DNA from: an uncultured bacterium
GTDB lineage: Bacteria; Bacteroidota; Bacteroidia; Chitinophagales; CAIODY01
Assembly (NCBI GenBank): GCA_903857255.1
Contig: CAIODY010000081.1
Span: forward strand, 17,865 to 81,864
DNA: 64,000 nt
Reading direction: 5' to 3'
Shown: piece by piece, positions 18,611 through 27,462 of the stretch
Position numbering within the stretch: position 1 is the stretch's first letter
Layout: every line of letters starts with the position of its first letter
Notes under the pieces: generated by a model
Told to the model about the DNA's origin: nothing
The model's database searches: none
What the model saw: only the letters and a program-made list of their open reading frames with translations
Position numbers and translations under genes: made by a program

Positions 18611-19731
18611 TTCTCACTAATCCTTTCTATTTCAAACAAATCATTAAATTCCTTATTCATAATATCCGAAACGCCATCAATTCTGTTAGCCTCAATCAAT
18701 CCGGTTTCTTTATCAATAATACTCTCCGCTTTTCCATTGCTCAAATAATAAGCACTCACATCATCTGGATTCAACCAATATTTTTCATCAATAATTTTCT
18801 TTGTAGCCGTTTTGTTTTTTTGCCCAACTTGATATGCGTACATCAAATTGTTTAATGCAGTTAAGATGTATGGGCTATGAGTACAGTACATTACAGAATT
18901 TGATGTTCGATTTATAACCTCTGAAATAAACTTAACCAATTCGTATTGCGTCTTTGGGAACAGATTTAATTCTGGTTCTTCTATTAAATGAAAACAGAAC
19001 TGTTTATCTACATTCTCTTTGCTCTTATTTAGTAATACTAACAATAAGGGCAGCACACTCTGGAAGCCACTTGCAGACTTTTTTAGTTCAATTGTAAAAT
19101 CATTTTCAAACGTAACAAAATCCTCCTCTCCCGAAAATTCATAAGAGATTCCAAGAAAATCGAAATTATATTTTTGAACTCCAAATCGAGAATACTGATA
19201 AGCAGTTCCAAATTTTCTTAAGGATTGGTTTATCACTAATTCCTTTGAACCCATGAAGGAAAATGAATTATTATTAACCAAGTGAACCAATATTCTTTCT
19301 GCTGGGTAATAAGTTTTTTGAGTTACTAATTTTAAAATATCAATGAAAAGCAAAGCTTTTTTACTGTATCCATTTTCTGAAATATATTCCTCTTCACTTG
19401 TTAAATTGAATAAATCAATTTGCTTTTTCAATTTTGGCGAAAATTCTTTTGTTGCTTTTAATTTCACAAAATGAAATTGATAATTTTCAGAATGAAATTC
19501 AATAATTGAATTTTCTGAAACAAGTTTTTCAAGACCTTCATTCACTAATTCATTTCTAAAATTTCTACTTTCGCTTACAATATAAGAAACGTCATTTATG
19601 ATGGCTAACAACTTCGCCACAGTACTTTTGCCAGTTCCCTGTTCACCAATAAGAACATTAACCCTCTTAAAATTAAAAGTGGTTTCCTCTCTAAAAGGTC
19701 CAAAGTTTTTTATGGTTAATGTTTCTTTCAA
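18607..19731 (-). CDS. ABC-type AAA family ATPase, putative defence component
   Basis: 374 residues of the SMC/RecF-like ABC ATPase class (AAA_15/AAA_21 type). N-terminal LTIKNFGPFREETTFNF strand pair; Walker A GEQGTGKST (29-37); ABC signature-like SASGFQS (219-225); Walker B HLIEEPELNLFP (248-259); His switch THSPYIL (284-290). YYPAER at 141-146 is a motif I associate with this subgroup. There is no long coiled coil and no TOPRIM domain, unlike OLD or GajA. It begins with TTG 16 bases after the sdhA stop and shares ATGA with the small nuclease-like gene. No promoter was seen, so expression probably follows sdh. Likely a toxin-, nuclease- or defence-associated ATPase; the exact system is unrecognised. 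Confidence 0.75.
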   Translation of the reverse strand: MKETLTIKNFGPFREETTFNFKRVNVLIGEQGTGKSTVAKLLAIINDVSYIVSESRNFRNELVNEGLEKLVSENSIIEFHSENYQFHFVKLKATKEFSPKLKKQIDLFNLTSEEEYISENGYSKKALLFIDILKLVTQKTYYPAERILVHLVNNNSFSFMGSKELVINQSLRKFGTAYQYSRFGVQKYNFDFLGISYEFSGEEDFVTFENDFTIELKKSASGFQSVLPLLLVLLNKSKENVDKQFCFHLIEEPELNLFPKTQYELVKFISEVINRTSNSVMYCTHSPYILTALNNLMYAYQVGQKNKTATKKIIDEKYWLNPDDVSAYYLSNGKAESIIDKETGLIEANRIDGVSDIMNKEFNDLFEIERISEK

Positions 19732-19746
19732 TTTGTAATTCTAAAA

Positions 19747-21723
19747 TTATTTGTAGTTTCTCGAAGAAGGTTTAATCACTTCATATTTCAAGTCTTCTTT
19801 GTTCAAATCCCATTTGCAATCGCCAACCATTTCCCATGCAGCTACATACATGTAATGTGCATCATCACGTAATGCTTCACCATCTTCTGTTTGTGATTCT
19901 TCACGGAAATGTCCGCCGCAACTTTCTTTTCTATCCAATGCATCCATGCACATCAATTCGCCCAACTCGATGAAATCAGCCACCCGATTGGCTTTATCCA
20001 ATTCCGGATTGAAAGATTCAATTTCACCTGGAATACGAACATTGCTCCAAAATTCTTTTCTCAATTGTTGAATTTCAAGAATTGCTTCTTGTAATCCTTT
20101 TTCATTTCGTGCCATTCCGCATTTATCCCACATAATTTTTCCCAATCGCTTGTGAAAACTTTCCACACTTTTAGTGCCTTTAATGCTCATCAATTTATTG
20201 ATTCTTTCAGCAACTTCTTTTTCAGTTTTTTCAAATGCTTCGTGTGTGGTTGGAATGGCTTTCACACTGATTTCATCAGCTAAATAGTTTCCAATTGTGT
20301 AAGGAATTACGAAATAACCATCCGCCAAACCTTGCATCAAAGCTGATGCTCCAAGTCGATTAGCTCCATGGTCACTAAAGTTGGCTTCACCTAATGCATA
20401 TAAACCTTTAACTGAAGTCATCAATTCATAATCAACCCATAATCCACCCATTGTATAGTGAACCGCAGGATAAATTCTCATCGGCACTTCGTACGGATTT
20501 TCACCAGTAATTTTGGCGTACATATCAAACAGGTTTCCGTATTTTTCTTTCACCACTTCTTTTCCTAAAGCCAACATGGTTGCATCATCGGGGTGATGAT
20601 TGCCTTGTTTTGATGCTTCTGTTTTCCCATAACGCATCATGTTGAATTTGAAATCCAAGTACACCGCTTGCTTGCTTGCACCAACGCCGAAACCTGCATC
20701 ACAGCGTTCTTTTGCAGCTCTTGAGGCAACATCACGTGGCACTAAATTTCCAAACGCAGGATATCTTCTTTCTAAATAATAATCACGTTCTTCTTCTGGA
20801 ATTTCGTTTGGTTTACGAGTATCGCCTTGTTTTTTCGGCACCCAGATTCTTCCATCATTACGCAATGATTCACTCATCAAAGTCAATTTACTTTGATGGT
20901 CACCACTTACCGGAATACAAGTTGGGTGAATTTGTGTGAAGCAAGGATTTCCAAATGCAGCGCCGCGGCGATGAGCCTTCCAAGCCGCTGTAACATTGCT
21001 GCCCATTGCATTTGTAGATAAATAAAATACGTTGCCATAACCACCAGTACACAACAAAACGGCATGACCAAAATGACGTTCCAATTTTCCAGTTACCAAA
21101 TCACGAGCAATGATGCCACGAGCTTTGCCATCAATCATCACCACATCCAACATTTCATGGCGTTCAAAATTTTCAACTGTTCCTAATCCCACTTGACGAT
21201 TCAATGCAGAATATGCACCCAACAAAAGTTGCTGACCAGTTTGTCCAGCAGCGTAGAATGTGCGCTGCACCTGCGTTCCACCAAATGAACGATTGCTCAA
21301 CATACCACCATATTCACGGGCAAACGGAACCCCTTGTGCCACACATTGGTCGATAATTGCCGAACTCACTTCCGCCAAGCGATGTACATTTCCTTCACGG
21401 GCTCTGTAATCGCCACCTTTAATGGTATCGTAAAATAAACGGAACACAGAATCACCATCATTCTGATAATTTTTTGCAGCATTGATGCCACCTTGCGCTG
21501 CTATCGAATGCGCTCTTCGAGCAGAATCTTGGAAACAAAATGTTTTCACTTTGTAACCTAATTCAGCCAACGAAGCAGCCGCAGATGCGCCAGCCAAGCC
21601 AGTTCCGACCACAATTATTTCTAAATTTCTTTTGTTGGCAGGGTTCACCAATTTGCAATGACCTTTGTAATCAGTCCATTTTTTTTCAAGTTCTCCTGCT
21701 GGAATTTTAGCGTCTAAATTCAT
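19747..21723 (-). CDS. sdhA: Succinate dehydrogenase/fumarate reductase flavoprotein subunit
   Basis: 658 residues, the long form found in B-type enzymes. It oxidises succinate to fumarate with covalent FAD. FAD-binding [17 protein letters not shown] (about 56-72); the histidyl-FAD region [17 protein letters not shown]; active-site segments such as [20 protein letters not shown] and [22 protein letters not shown] (substrate and FAD contact). A long C-terminal part carries [11 protein letters not shown]. It is located between sdhC and the inserted ATPase pair. ATG start; about 95 bases separate it from sdhC, largely filled by a small inverted-repeat element. Confidence 0.96.
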   Translation of the reverse strand: MNLDAKIPAGELEKKWTDYKGHCKLVNPANKRNLEIIVVGTGLAGASAAASLAELGYKVKTFCFQDSARRAHSIAAQGGINAAKNYQNDGDSVFRLFYDTIKGGDYRAREGNVHRLAEVSSAIIDQCVAQGVPFAREYGGMLSNRSFGGTQVQRTFYAAGQTGQQLLLGAYSALNRQVGLGTVENFERHEMLDVVMIDGKARGIIARDLVTGKLERHFGHAVLLCTGGYGNVFYLSTNAMGSNVTAAWKAHRRGAAFGNPCFTQIHPTCIPVSGDHQSKLTLMSESLRNDGRIWVPKKQGDTRKPNEIPEEERDYYLERRYPAFGNLVPRDVASRAAKERCDAGFGVGASKQAVYLDFKFNMMRYGKTEASKQGNHHPDDATMLALGKEVVKEKYGNLFDMYAKITGENPYEVPMRIYPAVHYTMGGLWVDYELMTSVKGLYALGEANFSDHGANRLGASALMQGLADGYFVIPYTIGNYLADEISVKAIPTTHEAFEKTEKEVAERINKLMSIKGTKSVESFHKRLGKIMWDKCGMARNEKGLQEAILEIQQLRKEFWSNVRIPGEIESFNPELDKANRVADFIELGELMCMDALDRKESCGGHFREESQTEDGEALRDDAHYMYVAAWEMVGDCKWDLNKEDLKYEVIKPSSRNYK

Positions 21724-21739
21724 CTGTTTAATTTTTTTT

Positions 21740-21818
21740 GAACGCAGATTTTTATGATGATTAAGATGAGTTAAGATTTATCTGCGAAAATTATAACTAT
21801 CATAATTAATCAGCGTTC
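21740..21818. repeat. 79-bp MITE-like inverted repeat between sdhC and sdhA
   Basis: The outermost bases GAACGC (21740-21745) and GCGTTC (21813-21818) are complementary, and about 25 bases inward the two ends stay similar (GAACGC-A/T-GATT-xx-TTATGAT). Internal CGCAGAT and ATCTGCG also pair. One end is exactly at the sdhC stop codon, so the element may supply its last base. This looks like a short non-autonomous repeat element. Confidence 0.6.
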
Positions 21819-22483
21819 TATTTTGTCAAGAAAAAGTATATCGGCATTGCTGCAAAAATCAATGGAACAATTACTGAAAAAGCCACACCCAACATTTTAA
21901 TTATCGGTGTATATTTTTTGTGATTCAATCCTAAAGTCTGAAATGCGCTGCTGAAGCCATGTAACAAATGCCAGCCCAAAGAAATTACTCCCAACACATA
22001 AACTATTACCACCCATAATTGTGAAAATGTTTCTTTCACTTCTTCGTACGAATTTGTTGGCGCATCATTTTTAGCGTACAAATTTATTTTTGTTTCTACC
22101 CAAAAATGCGAAAGATGAATCACCAAAAACATCAACAACAACGAGCCTAAAATCCCCATCGAGCGGCTGTACCACTTGCTGGTGGCGTTGCCTGCGCTTA
22201 CTGCATATTTTGTTGGGCGTTTTGAATTGTTTTGTTTTGTCAAAATTAATCCTTGCACTGTGTGTGCAATCAAGCCTGCAAACAACACTATTTCCATTAT
22301 TCTAATCAAAATATTATGGCTCATAAAATGCGCTGCGGTGTTGAATGAATCGCCATTATCATGCAAAAACAATAATGAATTTACGGAAACATGAACCATT
22401 AAAAATGAAATCAGAAACAAGCCTGTGATGCCCATTATCAGTTTTTTACCGATTGACGAAGTGAAAGATTTTGCTAAACTCAT
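21818..22483 (-). CDS. sdhC: Succinate dehydrogenase cytochrome b subunit (B-type, single anchor)
   Basis: 221 residues with five predicted membrane helices, holding two b-type hemes and the menaquinone site and anchoring SdhAB. His residues in helices (MVHVSVNSLLFLH; HFMSHNILI; LIAHTVQGLIL; VIHLSHFWV; LGWHLLHGFSSAFQ) fit the di-heme family related to Wolinella FrdC and Bacillus SdhC. First gene of the sdh operon, with a well-formed promoter at 22521-22551. The stop codon abuts the inverted-repeat element. Confidence 0.93.
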   Translation of the reverse strand: MSLAKSFTSSIGKKLIMGITGLFLISFLMVHVSVNSLLFLHDNGDSFNTAAHFMSHNILIRIMEIVLFAGLIAHTVQGLILTKQNNSKRPTKYAVSAGNATSKWYSRSMGILGSLLLMFLVIHLSHFWVETKINLYAKNDAPTNSYEEVKETFSQLWVVIVYVLGVISLGWHLLHGFSSAFQTLGLNHKKYTPIIKMLGVAFSVIVPLIFAAMPIYFFLTK

Positions 22484-22520
22484 TTTATAAAAGAGGAATT
22501 AAAATTTGGAGTGGAAAATG

Positions 22521-22551
22521 CAAAGGTAAAATCTGAATGTTGTTTTACAAA
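22521..22551 (-). promoter_or_regulatory. Promoter of the sdh operon
   Basis: On the minus strand TTTG (22551-22548) is 19 bases from TACCTTTG (22528-22521). This is an exact fit to the Bacteroidota consensus, 37 bases before the sdhC start codon. Confidence 0.75.
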
Positions 22552-22588
22552 GCACATTTATCAGTAGTTGTGAAAATAAAAATGTGGA

Positions 22589-23080
22589 TTAATTTTTTGA
22601 AGAAATTTTCTCCAACAACACCACTGCATAAGCAGCCACACCTTCTTCCCTGCCCACAAAGCCAAGTTTTTCAGAAGTTGTGGCTTTGATAGAAATATTT
22701 TCAACCGATGTTTTTAAAATTTCGGCAATCGTTTTTTGCATGGCAAAAATATGCGGCGCAATTTTCGGTTTCTCCAAAGTTAAGGTGCAATCAATGTTTC
22801 CGATGATGAAATTATTTTGTTGCATGATTTCAAAAACTTTTCGGAGCAAAATTTTGCTGTCGATATTTTTGAATTGCTTATCCGTATCAGGAAAATGTTT
22901 TCCAATATCTCCCACATTCATTGCTCCTAAAATGGCATCGCAAAGCGCATGTAAAATCACATCGGCATCGCTGTGTCCTAATGCACCTTTGCTGTGTTCT
23001 ATTTTTACACCACCCAGCCACAACTCACGTCCTTCGACCATTTGATGCACATCATAACCAAAACCTATTTTGAAATTCAT
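22589..23080 (-). CDS. ispF: 2-C-methyl-D-erythritol 2,4-cyclodiphosphate synthase
   Basis: Cyclises CDP-ME 2-phosphate to MEcPP with release of CMP in the MEP isoprenoid pathway. 163 residues, normal for the trimeric enzyme. Zinc ligands lie in GYDVHQ (Asp10, His12) and the second site in LGHSDADVILHALCDAILGA. HFPDTD and the C-terminal TSEKLGFVGREEGVAAYA are family signatures. Stand-alone ispF, not fused to ispD; dxr is 19 kb away. Separated from porV by a terminator, so it probably has its own promoter in 23081-23130. Confidence 0.96.
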   Translation of the reverse strand: MNFKIGFGYDVHQMVEGRELWLGGVKIEHSKGALGHSDADVILHALCDAILGAMNVGDIGKHFPDTDKQFKNIDSKILLRKVFEIMQQNNFIIGNIDCTLTLEKPKIAPHIFAMQKTIAEILKTSVENISIKATTSEKLGFVGREEGVAAYAVVLLEKISSKN

Positions 23081-23130
23081 GGAAAATTATTTTTAAATTT
23101 TTTAGAAAAATGAAGCAACATTATTTTCAA

Positions 23131-23172
23131 AAAAAAAGTTCAACAAACTTTTTTAGTGGGTTGAACTTTTTT
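23131..23172 (-). terminator. Terminator downstream of porV
   Basis: GTTCAAC/GTTGAAC arms extended by A and T runs. On the minus strand the stem ends in seven T, after the porV stop and before ispF. Confidence 0.85.
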
Positions 23173-23194
23173 CTTTTTTTTAGTGAAAAAAATT

Positions 23195-24400
23195 TTACAT
23201 CGTTGCTGGTTTTTCATTTTTTGCATCAGTTTTTAATGCATCAAAATCAAACAACAATCCAAAGCGTAAAGTATTATCTAATGGACTTCTTGTTAAGTTA
23301 GTATTAGAGTGGAATGCAGGAACTAAATAAGAAAAATTGATACCGAAAACACTGTATTTAACACCGATACCAGTGGTCATGTAAAATCTTCCGCCTTTGT
23401 CGGGGTTTTCATAAAACACACCTGTACGAACTGAAAATTGTTTGTCGTACCAATATTCAGCACCGAATGAATAATAAAACTCTTTTAGTTTTTCTTTGAA
23501 TCCACCTGGTGCATCAGTCAATGATTTGATGGCACCTTCTAATGGTGAATAACTTTTCCAAGCTTGTGTTGAATCTAATGAAACTGGATAAGGCGTTGGC
23601 ACTAATAATTTGTTGATATCTAAAGCTAATTCTAAAGTATTGAATTTATCTAAATCCATTTTTAATGCAGTTCCAATTCCGATGTTTGCAGGCAAATAAT
23701 CTTTGTTGGATGCCGATGAGGTGTAAGAAATTTTAGTTCCTAAATTTGAAATATTCAAACCCATAGCCCATAAGCCTTTCATGTCTTTACTCAATTTTAC
23801 ATTCTTCTTGTAATACATGCCCATATCAACTGCGCCGCCATTGGCTGCATTGATTTGAACTTGCGAAACTGAAAAACCTGCTGCTAAATTGGAGTAAATA
23901 TATCTGCCACTTACTGCCACAGAAAAATGTTCAGATAATTTCCGAGCATAAGATACATCCCATGCAAATTCTTTCGGATTAAAATTAGAAAGTGTTGCGC
24001 CATTAGCATCAGTAAATGTGATAGAACCCAATGAAAAATAACGCAATGAGGTTGCTATAGTTTGGTTCTTATCAATTCTTTTATAAAAACTCAAATTGGC
24101 TAAATAAATATCGTTCACTAATTGTTTCAACCAAGGTGTGTAGGTGATTGATGCGCCCATATCTTTATCCATGAAAGCTAATTTTGCAGCATTCCAATAA
24201 GTGCTGCTGGCATCGGGTGTAAGCGCAATGCCTACATCGCCCATTGCACCCGAACGGGCATCAGGAGATATTCTTAGAAACGGAACTGCTGTGTTGATGG
24301 TGTTGATTGCACTTGCATCACCTTGCTTAATGCTCACCTGCGAAAAGCCTGCTGCAATGCTTAAAACTGAAATGGAGGTTGTCAATAAAATCTTCTTCAC
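23195..24400 (-). CDS. porV: Type IX secretion outer-membrane protein PorV
   Basis: PorV (LptO) is the outer-membrane shuttle that takes sorting-domain proteins from the type IX translocon to the attachment complex. 401 residues: signal peptide (MKKILLTTSISVLSIAAGFS, GTG start), then the family-specific N-terminal segment FLRISPDARSGAMGDVGIA and SSTYWNAAKLAF. A 14-strand FadL-like barrel follows (repeated aromatic strands), with FEYYFGAEYWY-like and GRFYMTTGIGVKY strands near the end. The cell therefore has type IX secretion; possible cargo in this window is encoded at 24546-24914 and 41440-42938. A strong terminator follows. Confidence 0.93.
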   Translation of the reverse strand: MKKILLTTSISVLSIAAGFSQVSIKQGDASAINTINTAVPFLRISPDARSGAMGDVGIALTPDASSTYWNAAKLAFMDKDMGASITYTPWLKQLVNDIYLANLSFYKRIDKNQTIATSLRYFSLGSITFTDANGATLSNFNPKEFAWDVSYARKLSEHFSVAVSGRYIYSNLAAGFSVSQVQINAANGGAVDMGMYYKKNVKLSKDMKGLWAMGLNISNLGTKISYTSSASNKDYLPANIGIGTALKMDLDKFNTLELALDINKLLVPTPYPVSLDSTQAWKSYSPLEGAIKSLTDAPGGFKEKLKEFYYSFGAEYWYDKQFSVRTGVFYENPDKGGRFYMTTGIGVKYSVFGINFSYLVPAFHSNTNLTRSPLDNTLRFGLLFDFDALKTDAKNEKPATM

Positions 24401-24487
24401 TTTATTTTTCTTATTTTGATTGTGGTTATTGAACGGCGAAAATACTATTTTATTTTATTAAAGAAGTTGAATGGAAAATAATTGTAA

Positions 24488-24520
24488 AAAAAGCAAGTTG
24501 CCTTCTCCACAACTTGCTTT
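24488..24520 (-). terminator. Terminator after the miniature sorting-domain gene
   Basis: AAAGCAAGTTG/CAACTTGCTTT stem with a 9-base loop; on the minus strand it runs into eight T. It lies 26 bases after the stop codon of the gene at 24546. Confidence 0.88.
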
Positions 24521-24545
24521 AACAAAATATAAACCATGAAAAAAA

Positions 24546-24914
24546 TTACCTAATTAATGTTACATCTCCTTTTTTATAAACTTTTTGCCCAGTGATTTTA
24601 TCTAAAACAATGGCACAATAAACATAAGTTTCCATCGGTTGCGGCACACCATTTAAGTTACCATCCCAACCAACATTTTTATTGCTAATCCAAACTGGAT
24701 TTCCCCAACGATTGAATACTCTGAAATCAATTACTTCAGCATTTTCATCAATTATCAAATTGAAAACATCATCAACACCATCGCCATTTGGTGTGAATGC
24801 ATTGGGGATTAAAATCGTTGCAGTGGTAGCATCAGAGCCATTATTAATAGCTTGTGCTTTTGCATTCATGATACCTAATGACAAAACGAAAACAAAAAAT
24901 AATTTCGTTATCAT
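24546..24914 (-). CDS. Miniature type IX secreted protein, mostly a type B sorting domain
   Basis: 122 residues from ATG 24914, which gives a good signal peptide (MITKLFFVFVLSLGIMNAKAQ); ATG 24947 would add 11 residues. After a roughly 16-residue linker the whole mature protein is the gliding-motility C-terminal domain (CHU_C, type B): IPNAFTPNGDGVDDVFN, then FRVFNRWGNPVW and NVGWDGNLNG...ETYVYCAIV and a terminal Lys/Arg strand. Normally this domain sits at the end of proteins of many hundreds of residues and directs type IX export and surface attachment. Here there is almost no passenger. It lies just upstream of porV. It could be a surface adaptor, a decoy or the remnant of a larger gene. 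Confidence 0.82.
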   Translation of the reverse strand: MITKLFFVFVLSLGIMNAKAQAINNGSDATTATILIPNAFTPNGDGVDDVFNLIIDENAEVIDFRVFNRWGNPVWISNKNVGWDGNLNGVPQPMETYVYCAIVLDKITGQKVYKKGDVTLIR

Positions 24915-25034
24915 TTTAAATACTGAAATACTGTGTGTCATAATCATTTAGTTTTGATGACACAAAGAACGCAGCAATAACAGCCACTTTTTTTAGGTAA
25001 ATCAACCTAAAACCTTCGGTAAAAAAATTGATTT

Positions 25035-25919
25035 TTAAAATGATTTACAGCCACCCACATCATTTTGCCTGTGATTTTCACTAAAACAATTATAATAAAT
25101 TGCATAGCCTATTTGCAATGTGAAAAAGCAATACCAATCTTTGTTTTGAGGATTCCCTCTGATTTGATTGGTAGGGTCGTTGTTAGGATATTTATAAAAA
25201 CTTGGGTTCGATGCTTTCACAGCCACCTCTCCTTTTTCCGCCAATAAAACAGCAGGCGAAGGATAATAGCCACTGACATCATCTAAATAATCAGTAAAAG
25301 TTTTTCGCAAGCCCAATTCAGCACCAATTATTAATCGCTTGAGCGGAATAAATTTGATGCCAATTCCTAATGGAATACTTACTTGCGTCAATGAATAAAT
25401 TTTTGAGTTGGGATATTCAGGTAAGCCTTCACCTTCGGTCGATAACGACCGCAAATCGCCGAAGCCAGCGGCTTGCGGTTGAAATTTGAAAACAGCTACA
25501 CCTGCTGTAATGTATGGCGACCAATTATATTGCCTACATGCTGAAAAGCCTGGGTACATATATTCTATCATCAATGCACCTTCTTGCAACGGCGAAAAAA
25601 ATCTTAAATTTCTAAGTTTCAAAGAAGCTGAATTATATGCATCATCGCCTGATAATTTCCCTTTGTTGTAGGTGATTTTTACCGCCCAATTTCTACCACG
25701 TTGATAACGTAAAAATGCGCCGTAATCATTGTGTAAATTTTTGTGCTGAAAAATTCCTTTTGAAAGGTCGCCATAGTAGTGGCTTTCGCCCAATATGCCA
25801 CCAATTTCAAAGGAAGAATAATGTTTGGAAGGTTTGTGTGTTTTTATTAAATCACTTTTTTGAGCGAATACATTTGCAACAAATACAAATGCTATCAAAC
25901 AGAAAAATTGTTTTTTCAT
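25035..25919 (-). CDS. DUF6089-like outer-membrane protein
   Basis: 294 residues with a signal peptide (about 1-19, ending VFAQ). The N-terminal FEIGGILGESHYYGDLSKG, the middle YMYPGFSACRQYNWSPYITAG and the TDYLDDVSGYYPSP, IRGNPQNKD and C-terminal strand segments match the partial protein at 1-675, so they are paralogues. The repeated aromatic beta strands fit an outer-membrane barrel of 8-10 strands. The C-terminus ends NDVGGCKSF, similar to the Cys-rich end of the paralogue. It sits near porV. Its function is unknown; a role in surface transport or secretion is speculation. Confidence 0.78.
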   Translation of the reverse strand: MKKQFFCLIAFVFVANVFAQKSDLIKTHKPSKHYSSFEIGGILGESHYYGDLSKGIFQHKNLHNDYGAFLRYQRGRNWAVKITYNKGKLSGDDAYNSASLKLRNLRFFSPLQEGALMIEYMYPGFSACRQYNWSPYITAGVAVFKFQPQAAGFGDLRSLSTEGEGLPEYPNSKIYSLTQVSIPLGIGIKFIPLKRLIIGAELGLRKTFTDYLDDVSGYYPSPAVLLAEKGEVAVKASNPSFYKYPNNDPTNQIRGNPQNKDWYCFFTLQIGYAIYYNCFSENHRQNDVGGCKSF

Positions 25920-26000
25920 TGTTCAAAATTAAATGAACTTTATCAACTGCAAGTATCATTCCTTTTTTTTGTAGAAATGAAAAAAATGGAATGAAAAAAT

Positions 26001-27365
26001 CTACTTAAAGAAATGACGATAAATATCATTGCCATTGGCATATACCATCAAAGCCAATAACAGAGCCATTCCTACGTATTGAGCGTATTCTAAAACTTTC
26101 ACACTTGGTTTGCGGCGGAAAATCATTTCGTACAAACAGAACACTACATGACCACCATCCAAAGCAGGAATCGGCAACATATTCATGAATGCTAAAACTA
26201 ATGATAAAATTCCTGTTAACGTCCAAAATCCATACCAGTCGCCCCATTCAGCTGGCATCATTTTTCCCATGCTGATAAATCCACCAACATTTTCACTGGC
26301 TTTCACTTCGCTTTTACCAAAGAAAGATTTGAAAATTTGATTCAAGCCTTTGATATAATTCCCTAAAATTTCAAACGAACGATTGATGCCTGCTGGCACA
26401 GCAGCCACCACCGAATATTTTTTCATGTTGTATTTTAAGTCAGAGGTATCACCCAACACAACGCCCAATGTGCCTGATTCAGAAACAGCTACATCTTTTT
26501 TAATGATTTCGCCTTTTCTATCTACATTGATATGGATAGTTTGTGCTTTGTGGCTTTTCAAAAAAGGAGCAACTTGGTCGTAGAAACAGATATTGCTATC
26601 GTTGATGCCAACAACTTTATCCATTGGCTGCAAACCTGCTTTGGCTGCGCCACTTCCAGCTGCAATATCTGTTACAATAAATTTTTTACGAGGCTCAATA
26701 AAACCTTGATTTTTGCTGGTTGATAATTTTGAAATCATTCCTTTCGGGATAGTGATTTCCATTTTTTGTGAATCGCGAATAATTTGAATAGTAGAAGAGT
26801 TATTTAAAATAATTTCACCTGCGATGGCATTAAAATTTTCAACTGTTTTGTTATCAACACTTACAATTTTATCACCAGTTTTCAAACCCATTTGAGTACC
26901 TAATGAATCGGCATAAATACCATATTTCAAATTTGCAGTTGGGATATATACTTCGCCCCATTTCGCCATGATGAAACTAAAAATCACAAATCCTAAAAGT
27001 AAATTGACAACAACTCCGCCAATCATCACAATCAATCTTTGCCAAGCTGGCTTGCTCCGAAACTCCCATGGTTGCTCGGGTTGAGCCATTGTTTCTTTAT
27101 CCATGCTTTCATCCACCATGCCACTTATCTGCACATAACCGCCCATGGGAAACCATCCTAAGCCCCATTCGGTATCACCAATTTGTTTTTTAAATAAAGA
27201 GAATTTTAAAACATTGGGTAATGGAAAAAGAAAGTCGAAGAATAAATAAAATTTATCCACTTTTATTTTGAACCAACGTGCAGCAATGAAATGTCCCATC
27301 TCGTGCAGAAACACCAACAACGACAACGACATAATGAGATAAACTATCTTTATAAGTACAACCAT
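26001..27365 (-). CDS. rseP: RseP-type site-2 intramembrane metalloprotease
   Basis: 454 residues. Zinc motif HEMGH at 21-25 in the first membrane helix; the second helix pair holds the NMLPIPALDGGH motif (about residues 393-404) that completes the metal site. Between them is a PDZ region (about 140-300, two PDZ-like repeats around GTQMGLKTGDKIVSVDN and GAAKAGLQPMDKVVGIND). Such S2P enzymes cut anti-sigma factors or signal-peptide remnants within the membrane. Candidate substrates are the membrane anti-sigma proteins at 32698 and 61231 (inference). A -7 element lies at 27419-27426. Confidence 0.93.
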   Translation of the reverse strand: MVVLIKIVYLIMSLSLLVFLHEMGHFIAARWFKIKVDKFYLFFDFLFPLPNVLKFSLFKKQIGDTEWGLGWFPMGGYVQISGMVDESMDKETMAQPEQPWEFRSKPAWQRLIVMIGGVVVNLLLGFVIFSFIMAKWGEVYIPTANLKYGIYADSLGTQMGLKTGDKIVSVDNKTVENFNAIAGEIILNNSSTIQIIRDSQKMEITIPKGMISKLSTSKNQGFIEPRKKFIVTDIAAGSGAAKAGLQPMDKVVGINDSNICFYDQVAPFLKSHKAQTIHINVDRKGEIIKKDVAVSESGTLGVVLGDTSDLKYNMKKYSVVAAVPAGINRSFEILGNYIKGLNQIFKSFFGKSEVKASENVGGFISMGKMMPAEWGDWYGFWTLTGILSLVLAFMNMLPIPALDGGHVVFCLYEMIFRRKPSVKVLEYAQYVGMALLLALMVYANGNDIYRHFFK

Positions 27366-27418
27366 TTTTTGAATTATTAATTAATAACTTTTGTAAATTA
27401 TTAATTGGATTAAGGGCG

Positions 27419-27426
27419 CAAAGGTA
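27419..27426 (-). promoter_or_regulatory. -7 promoter element of rseP
   Basis: TACCTTTG on the minus strand, 53 bases before the rseP ATG, inside the murQ-rseP gap. No clear -33 element. Confidence 0.4.
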
Positions 27427-27462
27427 GAGAAAGAAACTGCATTTCGATTTTTGAAATAATAA

